Assembly: GCA_022729705.1 (NCBI GenBank)
Contig: DZAX01000023.1
Location: forward strand, 1-33,316
Length of the DNA stretch: 33,316 bases
Direction: 5' to 3'
From: Helicobacter cetorum
Lineage (GTDB): Bacteria > Campylobacterota > Campylobacteria > Campylobacterales > UBA6016
In this document: in pieces, positions 15,515 to 24,325 of the stretch
Position numbering within the stretch: the stretch's first letter is position 1
Layout: each line of letters starts with the position of its first letter
Translations under genes and position numbers: made by a program
The notes under the pieces: model-generated
Database searches by the model: none
Told to the model about the DNA's origin: nothing
What the model saw: only the letters and a program-made list of their open reading frames with translations

Positions 15515-16714
15515 TTATTTATCAATCTCTTTTTTAAGTATATCATATACGAAAATAGGACTTATGACCTTAACACAAACATTATCATCACAAGCACTCT
15601 TACGATGATTCGCCGCCGACACGCAAGGCGAGCACGCAAGATTTGCGTATATCGGCGTGAAATTTCCAAGACTCCCGTACAACGCCGGAGTCTCGGGACC
15701 GAAAAATACAAACGTCGGTAAGTCCGTCACAGCGGCAAAATGCGCCGGACCGCTGTCGTTTGTGAGCATTAGGCGGCTAACGGCGTATAGCGGGGCTAGC
15801 TCAGAAAATGCCGTGCCTCCCGCAAAGTTTACGCATCTATCTCCAAGCGCTATTCTGATTACATCTAGTCCTTCTCTTTCGCTTGGCGCACCTGTAAGGA
15901 GTATGATGATGTTTGGATAGCTCTCAAGCAGTTTTTGCCCCAACTCTACATAATACTCTCTTGGCCATCTGCGAAGCGGCATTAAATCGGAGGCGTTTGC
16001 GTTGAAGATTACTATCTGTTTTGAGGGTTCAAAGGATGGCATGGCGGCTTTGATTTTTGCCAAAACGCCCTCTTTTGCAAACTCAGAGATATTTGCTTTT
16101 TGCAATTTTATCTCTTCGTCGGTCACGGCTTGCTTGGAAAACGGGGTCTCTTTTTTTTCTGACAACAGAGCGTTTGAGAGTGCGATAAAGTTTTTGGCTA
16201 TATGGATATGCGGATTGTAGGCGACTTTGTGGGTTAGCATATTGCCGCGATATAACCCCTCGTTGAAAAAAGCGTGAAAACCAACGCGACTGCTCGCACC
16301 GCTAAAGCCCGTAAGAAGAGCGGTAAAACGAGAGAATAGCTCAAGGTCTATGACCGAATCAATCTTTTTTTTTCTACACCAAAACAAAAAATTCAGCGTA
16401 TCGACGGCGAGCGTAAAAAGCGAATTTTCGCGTATTGTAAAGATATTCTCTTTTGGCACAGTGTCTAGCAAGGCGAGACTAGGCGCATTTTTTTTGAAAA
16501 TAACAAAATAAAGCTCGCATCCGCTGTTTTTTAGTTTTTGCATCATAGGGTCGCAAAGTATTGTGCTTCCCATCTCGCTAAGCTCTATCATCAATACGTT
16601 TTTCACTTTTTTGGGAGCCTTTAGCGCAAAAAACGGCTTGAGAAGATATGTAGAAAAAAAGCAAAGCGGAGAGCCAGCCCAATAGTCCACTTTTCGCATC
16701 AAATCAATATTCAT
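15515..16714 (-). CDS. Glycosyltransferase family 9 (heptosyltransferase-like)
   Basis: This 399-residue cytoplasmic GT-B enzyme belongs to the family of LPS core heptosyltransferases. It has an N-terminal half with VLMIELSEMGSTILCDPMMQ (the usual GD/ML loop), and a C-terminal half with FNANASDLMPLRRWPREYYVEL, LLTGAPSERE and the donor-binding TNDSGPAHFAA near residue 318, followed by FFGPETPALYG. The C-terminus has extra Cys residues (CSPCVSA, CDDNVC) as in many family members. The donor is probably ADP-heptose, given the nearby hld/gmh operon, but the acceptor is unknown. It follows the flippase-like gene by 9 bases. Confidence 0.85.
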   Translation of the reverse strand: MNIDLMRKVDYWAGSPLCFFSTYLLKPFFALKAPKKVKNVLMIELSEMGSTILCDPMMQKLKNSGCELYFVIFKKNAPSLALLDTVPKENIFTIRENSLFTLAVDTLNFLFWCRKKKIDSVIDLELFSRFTALLTGFSGASSRVGFHAFFNEGLYRGNMLTHKVAYNPHIHIAKNFIALSNALLSEKKETPFSKQAVTDEEIKLQKANISEFAKEGVLAKIKAAMPSFEPSKQIVIFNANASDLMPLRRWPREYYVELGQKLLESYPNIIILLTGAPSEREGLDVIRIALGDRCVNFAGGTAFSELAPLYAVSRLMLTNDSGPAHFAAVTDLPTFVFFGPETPALYGSLGNFTPIYANLACSPCVSAANHRKSACDDNVCVKVISPIFVYDILKKEIDK

Positions 16715-16723
16715 ATTTGACTC

Positions 16724-17656
16724 CTACGCTATATTTTTCGATTTTATCCACGCAAAAAAGCCGGGAAGGGCGGAGGCTATGAGTATCACGCCATAAGCGA
16801 TAGAGACCGCCATAATAGACTCTTTGGGCGCACCGCTCATGGCAAATAGTCCAATCATCGCCCCCTCTCTCACGCCCCAGCCCGCAAACGATATTGGCAA
16901 GATGGTAAGGAGTATCACAAGAGGCATAAGGCACAAAAACGCTCCAAACTCTACGCCAAGTCCGGTCGCAACAGAGATGGTGTAGACGCAAAGAATTGAC
17001 AAAAAGTGTATTAGCGTCGAAAGGGCTATCTGTGTGTTCGCTTTTTTTGCATTCTCATATACTCTAAAAAAGCGTCTTGAAAGTTCGCCTAAAATACGAA
17101 ACTTTGGGATTTTCTCAAAATTAACAAATTTATGCGCAAAAAGTAGCGCCAAAAAGCCGACAAGCCCGCCAAAACTTATCATAAAAACCGTGTATTTGAC
17201 TGTTTCGCTAAGATATGAGGGCGCAAACAAAAGCGCAAAAAGACTAATAATAAGCAGCCCTGTAAGCCCTACAACTCTATCGATAAATATCCCATAAAGT
17301 GAGTCGCCTACTTTGTAGCCCTCGTCTTTTAACGCCAAAAGTCTTATCGCATCACCGCCTACGCTTCCGGGCAGGGCTTGCGAGAAGAAAAAACCTTTGA
17401 AGTATAGGTTTTGGTAAAAAGCAAAATCGCCGCCAAAACCAAGAGAGTTCATCACGATTTTCCAACGCACAGCGGCTATTGAGATAGAGGCAAACTGTAA
17501 AAATACGGCGAGAGCCAATAGATAGTAGTTCATCGAAAAAAATAGTTCCGGAAGCTGTGAATAGTTTAGTTTTTTTGATAAAAACCAAAACGCAAGAGCG
17601 GCAAAGCCGATTTTGACGCTTGTTTTGAATAGTTCGTTTTTGAGTAGTCTTGTCAA
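16724..17656 (-). CDS. Flippase-like / LPG-synthase TM-domain (UPF0104) membrane protein
   Basis: This 310-residue protein has about eight transmembrane helices and the family core (LYFKGFFFSQALPGSVGGDAIRLLAL, then GIFIDRVVGLTGLL). The last part contains LPISFAGWGVREGAMIGLF. Relatives include AglD/YbhN-type proteins and the membrane half of lysyl-phosphatidylglycerol synthase. They are thought to move or modify lipid-linked molecules, but a precise role is rarely known. It lies between two glycosyltransferase genes, which suggests lipid-linked glycan export or assembly. The start is TTG, overlapping the upstream stop (TTGA). Confidence 0.82.
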   Translation of the reverse strand: MTRLLKNELFKTSVKIGFAALAFWFLSKKLNYSQLPELFFSMNYYLLALAVFLQFASISIAAVRWKIVMNSLGFGGDFAFYQNLYFKGFFFSQALPGSVGGDAIRLLALKDEGYKVGDSLYGIFIDRVVGLTGLLIISLFALLFAPSYLSETVKYTVFMISFGGLVGFLALLFAHKFVNFEKIPKFRILGELSRRFFRVYENAKKANTQIALSTLIHFLSILCVYTISVATGLGVEFGAFLCLMPLVILLTILPISFAGWGVREGAMIGLFAMSGAPKESIMAVSIAYGVILIASALPGFFAWIKSKNIA

Positions 17657-19038
17657 TTTGAAACCCTATAAATATAAAAAGTTTTATCTCTGAAGCCGCT
17701 TTTTTTAGCTTTAAACTCCTCTATGAGGGTCGCATTTTTCCATATTTTTTTTAGTTCGCCCGCTCTATCGTCTTTGGAGATGTAAACGCCTGATTTTGAG
17801 GCGAAATCAACCCCTTTTTGCCACTTGTCAAACTCGCTTTTTCTTGTTTGCGTGGGAATAAAAACATCTTGTTTGAGATGATAGCTTAGAGCCGACGCTA
17901 ATGTCAAATGATCGGCAAAAACGTTTTGCGCATCCATTGCGCCTATATGAGATGCGACCTCCTCATAACCAAAAAGCCTCTCATGCGGATTTTTTGCGTT
18001 TTCAAGCCCAAGAGCGAGCGGAAATCTAGCCGCAAAGACCACAACAAGCGAGACGATAAGCCCTGCGATAAATGTTTTTTTCATCTCTTTTTTTGCTATC
18101 AAGTAGCCGACGACAACGCATGCGGAGACAAAGGCGGGAGCCGCCCAGTTTAACTCCATCTTTTTGTAAAGCCCTTTGTATAGAAAAAAAAGTATCGTAA
18201 AAAGAGCCGGAAGCAATACAAAAAGCAGTTTTTCATCCTTGTAAGACTCTTTTTTTATAAACATATAAAGTAAAAGCACAAAAAATACAACGCCAAACAC
18301 GGCGAACATTCCGCCAAAAAACTCCAAATTAAACTTTAGATTAATAGGCTCGGCACCCGTAGCGCTTCCGTGGTTGTATTGAAAAGCAAAACTCTCAAAA
18401 CCGTTTTGAATATTCCAAACGATGACGGGAGAAAACACAACAACGGCGCAAATAATCGCAATATAGAGTTTTGAAGACAAAAATAGCTCTCGTCGCCTTA
18501 AGAGAATAAACAATAGGTAACTAAAAATAAGCAAAATCCCCGTATATTTGGACAAAAGAGCCGCTCCGCCAAACGCTCCCGCAAGTGCGAAATCTAGCAT
18601 TTTGTCTTCAAAAAAAGCTTTTGCGCCAAAATAAAGAGACGCCGACCAAAAAAAGATAAGCGGACTATCCGGCGTCGTGATAGTAAGCCCCATCGTAACG
18701 GCGGGAGAGCAGATAAAAATCAAAAACGCATAAAACGCGCTTTTTTCGTCAAATAGATACTTCGCTGTTTGAAAAACGAAAAAAGCCGCCCCAAAAAAGC
18801 AGAAGATATTAACAAGCCGTATCATCCAGACGCTATCACCAAATGCCGTAAAAAGCCTGATAAGATAAGCTATCATCGGCGGATGGTCTAAGTATCCAAG
18901 CGCCAAATGTTTACTCCAAAGCCAGTAATACGCTTCGTCTATATAGATTGGCAAAAAAGCGTTGTACATGGCGGCAAATATTCCAAAAATAGCGGCGATA
19001 GTTAGCGTTTGTTGTTTTATTGTGAAGTTTTTTATCAA
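17653..19038 (-). CDS. GT39/GT83 (ArnT/PMT-like) membrane glycosyltransferase
   Basis: This polytopic inner-membrane glycosyltransferase has about ten to twelve helices. The catalytic first periplasmic loop shows PIYIDEAYYWLWSKHLALGYLDHPPMIAYLIRLF (Asp-Glu and Asp-His-Pro-Pro), as in lipid-phosphate-sugar-dependent enzymes of the dolichyl-phosphomannose/ArnT class, followed by TTPDSPLIFFWS. Acceptor and sugar are unknown. The open frame extends to 19137, but that part encodes the hairpin repeat at 19061-19115. The TTG at 19038, with GGA nine bases upstream, is the more likely start (461 residues). It heads a three-gene glycan operon with the flippase-like and GT9 genes. Confidence 0.8.
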   Translation of the reverse strand: MIKNFTIKQQTLTIAAIFGIFAAMYNAFLPIYIDEAYYWLWSKHLALGYLDHPPMIAYLIRLFTAFGDSVWMIRLVNIFCFFGAAFFVFQTAKYLFDEKSAFYAFLIFICSPAVTMGLTITTPDSPLIFFWSASLYFGAKAFFEDKMLDFALAGAFGGAALLSKYTGILLIFSYLLFILLRRRELFLSSKLYIAIICAVVVFSPVIVWNIQNGFESFAFQYNHGSATGAEPINLKFNLEFFGGMFAVFGVVFFVLLLYMFIKKESYKDEKLLFVLLPALFTILFFLYKGLYKKMELNWAAPAFVSACVVVGYLIAKKEMKKTFIAGLIVSLVVVFAARFPLALGLENAKNPHERLFGYEEVASHIGAMDAQNVFADHLTLASALSYHLKQDVFIPTQTRKSEFDKWQKGVDFASKSGVYISKDDRAGELKKIWKNATLIEEFKAKKSGFRDKTFYIYRVSN

Positions 19039-19060
19039 AGTTTGTCCACTATTTGATGTT

Positions 19061-19115
19061 ACCCATAAGCAGGGGCAAAGCCCCTGCTTATGGGTAGGGA
19101 CACGAGTGTCCCTAC
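19061..19115. repeat. Double-hairpin REP-like element
   Basis: A perfect 16-bp inverted repeat (19061-19076 and 19080-19095, loop AAA) is directly followed by a second one of 10 bp with a 2-bp loop (19094-19103 and 19106-19115). Together they form a GC-rich double hairpin unlike the surrounding sequence. It lies between the FliK-like gene and the GT39-like gene and may act as a terminator, mRNA-end stabiliser or mobile REP-type unit. Confidence 0.75.
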
Positions 19116-19185
19116 GACCCCCTAAAGCTACCCACACAGGTGCGGGAGAGTAAGAGGAATTTAGGCGCTAATTGGACTATCTAAT

Positions 19186-20976
19186 TTATCCAATAGCGTC
19201 TAAAAAAGAGTTTTTTATCTCTTGAATCTCTTTTATCCCGTGTTTTATTGATACATTTTTGCGGTCAAAAAATGAGAGCTCTTTTAAGTTTTCTTTTAAA
19301 AATCGGTATGAGCTTTCAAACTCCACTTCTATGCTAAGAGAGGTGTGTCCGTTGACGTGCGTTATCTCGCCGCCGATGGGACCTAGCGTCTCAAATGCGC
19401 TATAAAATTGTACCGTTTTGGCGATTAACTCATTGTTGCCCGTTTTTTTAAACTGTAGCACCCCTTTATCTTTTAAAACAAAGGTAAAAACGTCGTTATT
19501 TATTGATATGGCGACGTTTGAGAGCATCTGAAAATCACTTTTTGAGTTTGTTTTTGCTATCTCTTCTAGTAGTTGGGCTTTTAGTTTTGAGACTGGGGAG
19601 TCTGGTTTTGATTTGGCGTTCTCATCTATATCGCTCTCGCCGTTGGAGGTTTGCGCATCGCCCTCTTTTTGTTTTTCTTCATCCAGTGCGTCGCGGACTC
19701 TTTTTTTGCCGCCTCCTTTTACCTCTTGTTCGTTTAGTTTTTTTTCTAGTTGTTCTAAAATTTTTAGTATTACCTCGTCCGCGTCGTGCTCTGGAAGCTT
19801 TCCAAATATTGCGTCCATAATTTGTTGAGTCGCTTCTAAAAGTGTGCTTTGCGCGGCACCCTCAAAGTTTTGCGCTAGCGTAACGGCTATTTTTTCCATC
19901 GTATCGGCTCTTATTGGCTCCGCCGCCAAATCCATAACGTTTAGTTTTTGCTCTCTTTGCGCAGCGGCGACGTCGTGCGCACCTTTGTGGGGATGAAGTG
20001 CTCCCGCTTGCGGTTCCACACTGCTTGATTTTATCGCTGTTTGTTTTTTTGCGGCGTTGTCGTCCGCTTTTATTTTTTCACTCTCCTCTTTTGTAAGCAG
20101 GCTCGCCTGAACGTTTTTAAACTCATTTAGTCGCTCTTTGATATTTTGTAAATTTGGTTTTTCATCGCTTGTCTTTTGGGGTGCCACCTCTTTTGCCACC
20201 TCTTTTGCAACTTCTTTTGCCGCTTGTTTAGGCGCCTCTTTTGTCGCCTCTTCTTTCACGCTCCATTTAATGATATTTGGGGCGCTCTCTTTTTGAATTT
20301 TTGTTTGTATTACGGCAAGTTCTTTAGTCGCCTCTTCTTTAATATTTTTTATCTTTTCAAAGCTCTCTTGAAGCGCCCGTTCATTTATCTTTTTGGGCTC
20401 GTCTTGCTTGTTTGATACTTTTACATCGGTTGTTTTGACGTTTGCGGACTTTACAAGCTCCGTATCTAGCGCCGCCGTCCGCGCTAAGTTTGGATTTTCG
20501 ACGCTTACGCTTTTTTGCGCGGCGCTTTGGGTTGGCGCGGGCTCTGTTTTTTGCTGAGCTTGCGAGGTTGATGGTTTTTGCTCTTGCGCTTTTGCGGCGA
20601 CTGGCGGAGTCTCTGCGGCTTCGTTATTTTTGATGAGCTCTACGAGTTTGTCAAAACCCAAGGCTTTTACGATAACGTCGTTTTTAAAAACAGCGCCTGA
20701 AAGTATTTGCGGTTTTTCTACGAGATTTTCAAGTGCGATAAGGTTTTGCTTTTTTACGCCGTCCGCCCAATACTTTGCGCCAAGCTCAAGCTCTTTTCGA
20801 CTAAACACCTCCGTGGTTACCCCGTCGATATTTGCAAAATACTTAAAGCCGTCTTTTGTGTCCACAATCTTTTGCAAAATTTCGACCGTAATTGGCAAAG
20901 AGAGCTTTTTATCCAAATTTTGCACAAGAGCCGTCAGCTCTCTTAGCGCACTAACCCCTCTTATGCCGTCTATCAT
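19186..20976 (-). CDS. Low-complexity protein with FliK-C-like end
   Basis: This 596-residue soluble protein has a conserved-looking N-terminus (about residues 1-115) and a long linker rich in Lys, Ala, Glu and Gln (about 120-460) with short repeats of the KEVAKEVA type. The compact C-terminal domain (about 465-596) contains LGPIGGEITHVNGHTSLSIE followed by VEFESSYRFLKENLKEL. This layout, a disordered middle and a small beta-alpha end with an L-G-x-(I/V) strand pair, resembles the flagellar hook-length control family FliK, but the similarity is by pattern only and no other flagellar gene is present. The ATG overlaps the coaBC stop (ATGA). Confidence 0.6.
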   Translation of the reverse strand: MIDGIRGVSALRELTALVQNLDKKLSLPITVEILQKIVDTKDGFKYFANIDGVTTEVFSRKELELGAKYWADGVKKQNLIALENLVEKPQILSGAVFKNDVIVKALGFDKLVELIKNNEAAETPPVAAKAQEQKPSTSQAQQKTEPAPTQSAAQKSVSVENPNLARTAALDTELVKSANVKTTDVKVSNKQDEPKKINERALQESFEKIKNIKEEATKELAVIQTKIQKESAPNIIKWSVKEEATKEAPKQAAKEVAKEVAKEVAPQKTSDEKPNLQNIKERLNEFKNVQASLLTKEESEKIKADDNAAKKQTAIKSSSVEPQAGALHPHKGAHDVAAAQREQKLNVMDLAAEPIRADTMEKIAVTLAQNFEGAAQSTLLEATQQIMDAIFGKLPEHDADEVILKILEQLEKKLNEQEVKGGGKKRVRDALDEEKQKEGDAQTSNGESDIDENAKSKPDSPVSKLKAQLLEEIAKTNSKSDFQMLSNVAISINNDVFTFVLKDKGVLQFKKTGNNELIAKTVQFYSAFETLGPIGGEITHVNGHTSLSIEVEFESSYRFLKENLKELSFFDRKNVSIKHGIKEIQEIKNSFLDAIG

Positions 20977-22235
20977 AATCTTTTTGCGTTTTCCAGTATC
21001 GCAAAAGCCACGCTTAGCTTATCCGCTTTTTCTATTTTTATCTCATCTTTTTGCGTCACAAAAACCACCTCGTTTTCATCGCTTCCAAAGTTTATATCGC
21101 CGCCTAATACATTTAGACAAACTGCGTCTACGCCTTTTGAGATAAGCGCGTTTTTGGCGGCGGACATAGCGTTTGCGCTGTCCATCTCAGCTTTGAAGGC
21201 TACTGTTTTGATATTTTCTTTTGGTAGTGATTTTATTATATCGTCTGTTTTTGAAAGCTCTAGCGCGAATGCGTCCAGCCCCTCTTTTTTTATCTTGCCG
21301 CTAACCTTTTGTGTCGGCGCAAAGTCTCCTACGGCTGAAGCCATAAATAGATAAGGCTCTTTGGATACGTGACGCACAGGTTCGCTCGTAAGAAGGCTTG
21401 GTTTTGTACTTTTGGGTAGTTTTGCGCCCTCTAAGAGCGAACTTAGTCTTGCCGACAACTCTTTTGCGCTTTCAAAGCGTATGGTTTTGATAAGAGCCGA
21501 CTCCTCCAAAGCTGTTTTTGAGGTTAGCAACCGTACATCAGCGCCTTTGATATATAGCGCCGTAGCCAAAGCGTCCGCCATTTTGCCGCTTGAGAAGTTG
21601 CCGATATATCGCACGTCGTCTATGCGCTCCATCGTACCACCGCCAGTCACCGCAACATTTCGATATTCCCAAAACTCATCTTTTAAAAGAGCCCTAGCGG
21701 TTGCCAAAAAAATATCCTCCACATTTGCAAGAGCTCCATTGCCAATATCGCCGCACGCCAGCGTCTTTACCTTGCTATCTACAATATCATAGCCGCAAAG
21801 AGAGAGCATTTTGAGGTTTGCTTTTGTGATTGGATGCTCCATCATCGCCGTATTTGCCGCCGGAGCCAAGACCTTGGGCACCACGCTTGCCAGAAGCGTT
21901 TGAAGTAGTAGATTGTCCGCTGTAGCGTTAGCTAGTTTGGCTATCGTATTTGCTGTTGCGGGAGCTACGACAAACACCTCCGCCCATTTGGCAAGCCCGA
22001 TATGATTGTTTTCATCCGCCCAACTCTCGGTGCCCGAATGCAACACAATATGCGAGCTTAGCGATTCAAACATAAGCGGAGCTACAAACTTCTTAGCCTC
22101 CTCGCTCATCACAACCCGCACTTTAGCGCCTGCTTTGGTGTATAGCCTTATGAGTTCTAAAGCTTTATATATCGACACGGAAGCGGTTACGGCTAGACCT
22201 ATTTGTCTGCCTGTTAAGAGGTTGTTGTGGTTCAT
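20973..22235 (-). CDS. coaBC: Bifunctional phosphopantothenoylcysteine decarboxylase / phosphopantothenate-cysteine ligase CoaBC
   Basis: This 420-residue enzyme makes 4'-phosphopantetheine for coenzyme A. The N-terminal flavin-dependent CoaC part has LAVTASVSIYKALELIR, the active-site His segment NHIGLAKWAEVFVVAPATANT, and the substrate-recognition clamp with its catalytic Cys in KTLACGDIGNGALAN. The usual PAMNxxMW motif reads PAANTAMMEHP, a mild variant. The CoaB part begins near residue 193 with VTGGGTMERIDDVRYIGNFSSGKMA and ends with the usual INFGSDENEVVFV segment. Length is normal. It lies downstream of nth and is coupled to the FliK-like gene. Confidence 0.95.
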   Translation of the reverse strand: MNHNNLLTGRQIGLAVTASVSIYKALELIRLYTKAGAKVRVVMSEEAKKFVAPLMFESLSSHIVLHSGTESWADENNHIGLAKWAEVFVVAPATANTIAKLANATADNLLLQTLLASVVPKVLAPAANTAMMEHPITKANLKMLSLCGYDIVDSKVKTLACGDIGNGALANVEDIFLATARALLKDEFWEYRNVAVTGGGTMERIDDVRYIGNFSSGKMADALATALYIKGADVRLLTSKTALEESALIKTIRFESAKELSARLSSLLEGAKLPKSTKPSLLTSEPVRHVSKEPYLFMASAVGDFAPTQKVSGKIKKEGLDAFALELSKTDDIIKSLPKENIKTVAFKAEMDSANAMSAAKNALISKGVDAVCLNVLGGDINFGSDENEVVFVTQKDEIKIEKADKLSVAFAILENAKRL

Positions 22236-22262
22236 TTGTTTTTACTCAATATCGCCATGCTG

Positions 22263-22910
22263 TTATGCCGGCTTAAAATTAGACTTATCTTGGCAAAATT
22301 CTAGCAAAAAACACTCCGTATCGCAAAGCGGATTTTTTGCTTTACAGATATAACGTCCAAAGAGCACCATCGCTTGGTGAAGTATCGCAAGCTCTGTGAC
22401 AAAAGTTTTTGAGAGCTCTTCTTCTGTCTTTGTCGCCGTTGTCGCAGTTGAGAGTCCTAGCCTGTGCGATGTGCGAAAGACGTGCGTGTCTACCGCCATG
22501 TAGTTTTTTTGCAAAAACTCTATCATGAAGACGTGCGCAGTTTTTTGCCCTACGCCCGCCAAGCTTTTTAGTGCGTCTTCCTCATGCGGGATAGAGCCGC
22601 CAAAGTTTGTTACTACGCTTTGCGCCATTGAGAGTAGGTTTTTTGCTTTGGCGTTAAAAAAGCTACATGATTTGATGTGCAAGGCTATCTCCTCTATGGA
22701 CGAAGCCGCCATCGCTTCCACTGTGGCAAGCGCTGCAAATAGCTCTTTTGTGATGATATTGACCCGTTTGTCCGTGCATTGGGCGGATAGTATGATGGCG
22801 GTCAAAAGCTCATAATCGCTTCCAAACTCCAGTTCTGTTTTGGAGGAGGAGTATCTATCTATAAATCTTTTTTTAATTTCGGCTATATTTTTTTTGGAGT
22901 GTTTTTTCAA
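22263..22910 (-). CDS. nth: Endonuclease III
   Basis: This base-excision repair glycosylase/AP lyase removes oxidised pyrimidines. The 215-residue protein has the helix-hairpin-helix LAGVGQKTAHV with the catalytic Lys, VDTHVFRTSHRLGL with the catalytic Asp, and a C-terminal Fe-S cluster loop. The cluster cysteines read C-x6-C-x3-C-x5-C rather than the textbook C-x6-C-x2-C-x5-C (one extra residue in DTE). The start is a TTG at 22910, because no in-frame ATG lies nearby. It is followed by coaBC after 27 bases. Confidence 0.93.
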   Translation of the reverse strand: MKKHSKKNIAEIKKRFIDRYSSSKTELEFGSDYELLTAIILSAQCTDKRVNIITKELFAALATVEAMAASSIEEIALHIKSCSFFNAKAKNLLSMAQSVVTNFGGSIPHEEDALKSLAGVGQKTAHVFMIEFLQKNYMAVDTHVFRTSHRLGLSTATTATKTEEELSKTFVTELAILHQAMVLFGRYICKAKNPLCDTECFLLEFCQDKSNFKPA

Positions 22911-23034
22911 AGGCGACTCTTTTTTGTTGCAAAGATATACAAAAATAGTTTAAAAAGGTTTTTCAAAAAGTATTTGGTACTATCCATAAGACAAGCATAC
23001 AAGACTATTTTGAGCGGTGTGAGGATTTTAAGAA

Positions 23035-24324
23035 ATGACGCAATCAAAGAGCATAAAACCAAGCAATACGCTATCGCACAATGAAGTATGGATACAAAAA
23101 CTATGGGCTTGGGCGGATAAAAACCGTGTGCCAAATCTTGAGCTAGTAGAGGAGCACGGTGGCTATTGGGTCGGGCTTCCAAGGGATAAGCAGAGATTGT
23201 TAAAGCTTACCTGTCTTAGGCTAAACGCCAATAATATATCAGAACTTCCAAAAGAGATAGGTAATTTAACCGAGCTAAAAGAGCTCTCTTTGTATAAAAA
23301 CAAGCTAACATATTTACCGAAAGAGATAGGTTCTTTGGAGGAGTTGACTAGACTTTGGCTTGGGGATAACGGCTTATTGGCGTTGCCTGAAGAGATAGGT
23401 TCTCTCGCGAGTCTAACTACTCTAAACCTAAAAAATAACAGTCTAACAAGCCTGCCGCACAGCATAATCAATCTGACGAAGCTTACAAAAATATGGCTTG
23501 GCGGTAATCCGCGCCTCAACTGGACGGAGGAGCAGATAGAGTGGATATGCGACCTAAAGGCGTGCGGCTGTACGCTGGAGGTGGACTCGTATCTGCTTAG
23601 GCTGCTGGCTGAAGTAGAAGAGGGGGGAAGCAGGCGGACGCTTTGCCTACTTGACGAGTATGACCATAGCCGCAAAAGACTTGAGTCTGAAGCGGACGAG
23701 TCGGATGAGTCGCAGGTAAATCTATGGACAAACGAGCCTGAAAAGTGGGACGCTCCAGATCTTACGAAACTAGAAGACGACGGCAGAGGGTGCGATACAC
23801 TCTCAAGCGAGCCCGATGAAGAAGAGCATGGGGTTGTGCGCGAGGTTGCGTCTTTGCTTGATGCGGATTTGATAGACAAAGAGAGGAACGAAGACGCCAA
23901 CTGGCCGCAAAGAATATGGGAGTGGGCTGATAGGAGCTCTATACCATCTACTCATATACCAAGACAAAAAGAGGCTCTTACGACTCTTGCCACGCTAGAC
24001 CTTCGCAATAGAGCCCTTACGTCGTTGCCGCACGAAATAGGCAATTTGATAAATCTAAAAGAGCTGTCGCTTCTGGGCAACAATCTAAGAGTTTTGCCAA
24101 GCGAAATAGGAAATCTAATCAACTTCACATGGCTAGGTCTTGCAAACAACTATCTTACCGAACTGCCGACGGAGATAGTAAACTTGGAAAAATTAACATT
24201 TTTGAGACTCGCCGAAAATCATGATTTGGTCTTGACCGAGGGGCAAAAAAGATGGATAGGGCGGCTAAAATCTGACGGTTGCAGGGTCTCCATTGACGAT
24301 GATTTGTTTGAGAGGGAGGAGTAG
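23035..24324 (+). CDS. Leucine-rich repeat protein with tandem-duplicated module
   Basis: This 429-residue protein has no signal peptide or membrane segment, so it is probably cytoplasmic. It consists of two versions of one module. Module 1 (about 19-185) has a Trp-rich cap (WIQKLWAWADKN), four LRRs of the LPxxIGxLxxLxxLxLxxNxL type, and a closing cap (LNWTEEQIEWICDLKACGC). Module 2 (about 290-423) repeats this with WPQRIWEWADR, three LRRs and TEGQKRWIGRLKSDGC. The acidic linker (186-288) is rich in Asp/Glu/Ser. GAGG precedes the ATG. The stop is followed after one base by the GTG of a HEPN toxin gene, so the three genes LRR-HEPN-MNT form an operon. LRRs normally bind protein ligands, and a sensing role is inferred. 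Confidence 0.85.
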   Translation: MTQSKSIKPSNTLSHNEVWIQKLWAWADKNRVPNLELVEEHGGYWVGLPRDKQRLLKLTCLRLNANNISELPKEIGNLTELKELSLYKNKLTYLPKEIGSLEELTRLWLGDNGLLALPEEIGSLASLTTLNLKNNSLTSLPHSIINLTKLTKIWLGGNPRLNWTEEQIEWICDLKACGCTLEVDSYLLRLLAEVEEGGSRRTLCLLDEYDHSRKRLESEADESDESQVNLWTNEPEKWDAPDLTKLEDDGRGCDTLSSEPDEEEHGVVREVASLLDADLIDKERNEDANWPQRIWEWADRSSIPSTHIPRQKEALTTLATLDLRNRALTSLPHEIGNLINLKELSLLGNNLRVLPSEIGNLINFTWLGLANNYLTELPTEIVNLEKLTFLRLAENHDLVLTEGQKRWIGRLKSDGCRVSIDDDLFEREE

Positions 24325-24325
24325 G

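Noticed and set aside
17653-19137. Full-length GT39-like frame from 19137
   Set aside because: The first 33 codons are the hairpin repeat, contain no family similarity, and the first membrane helix begins only after residue 40.
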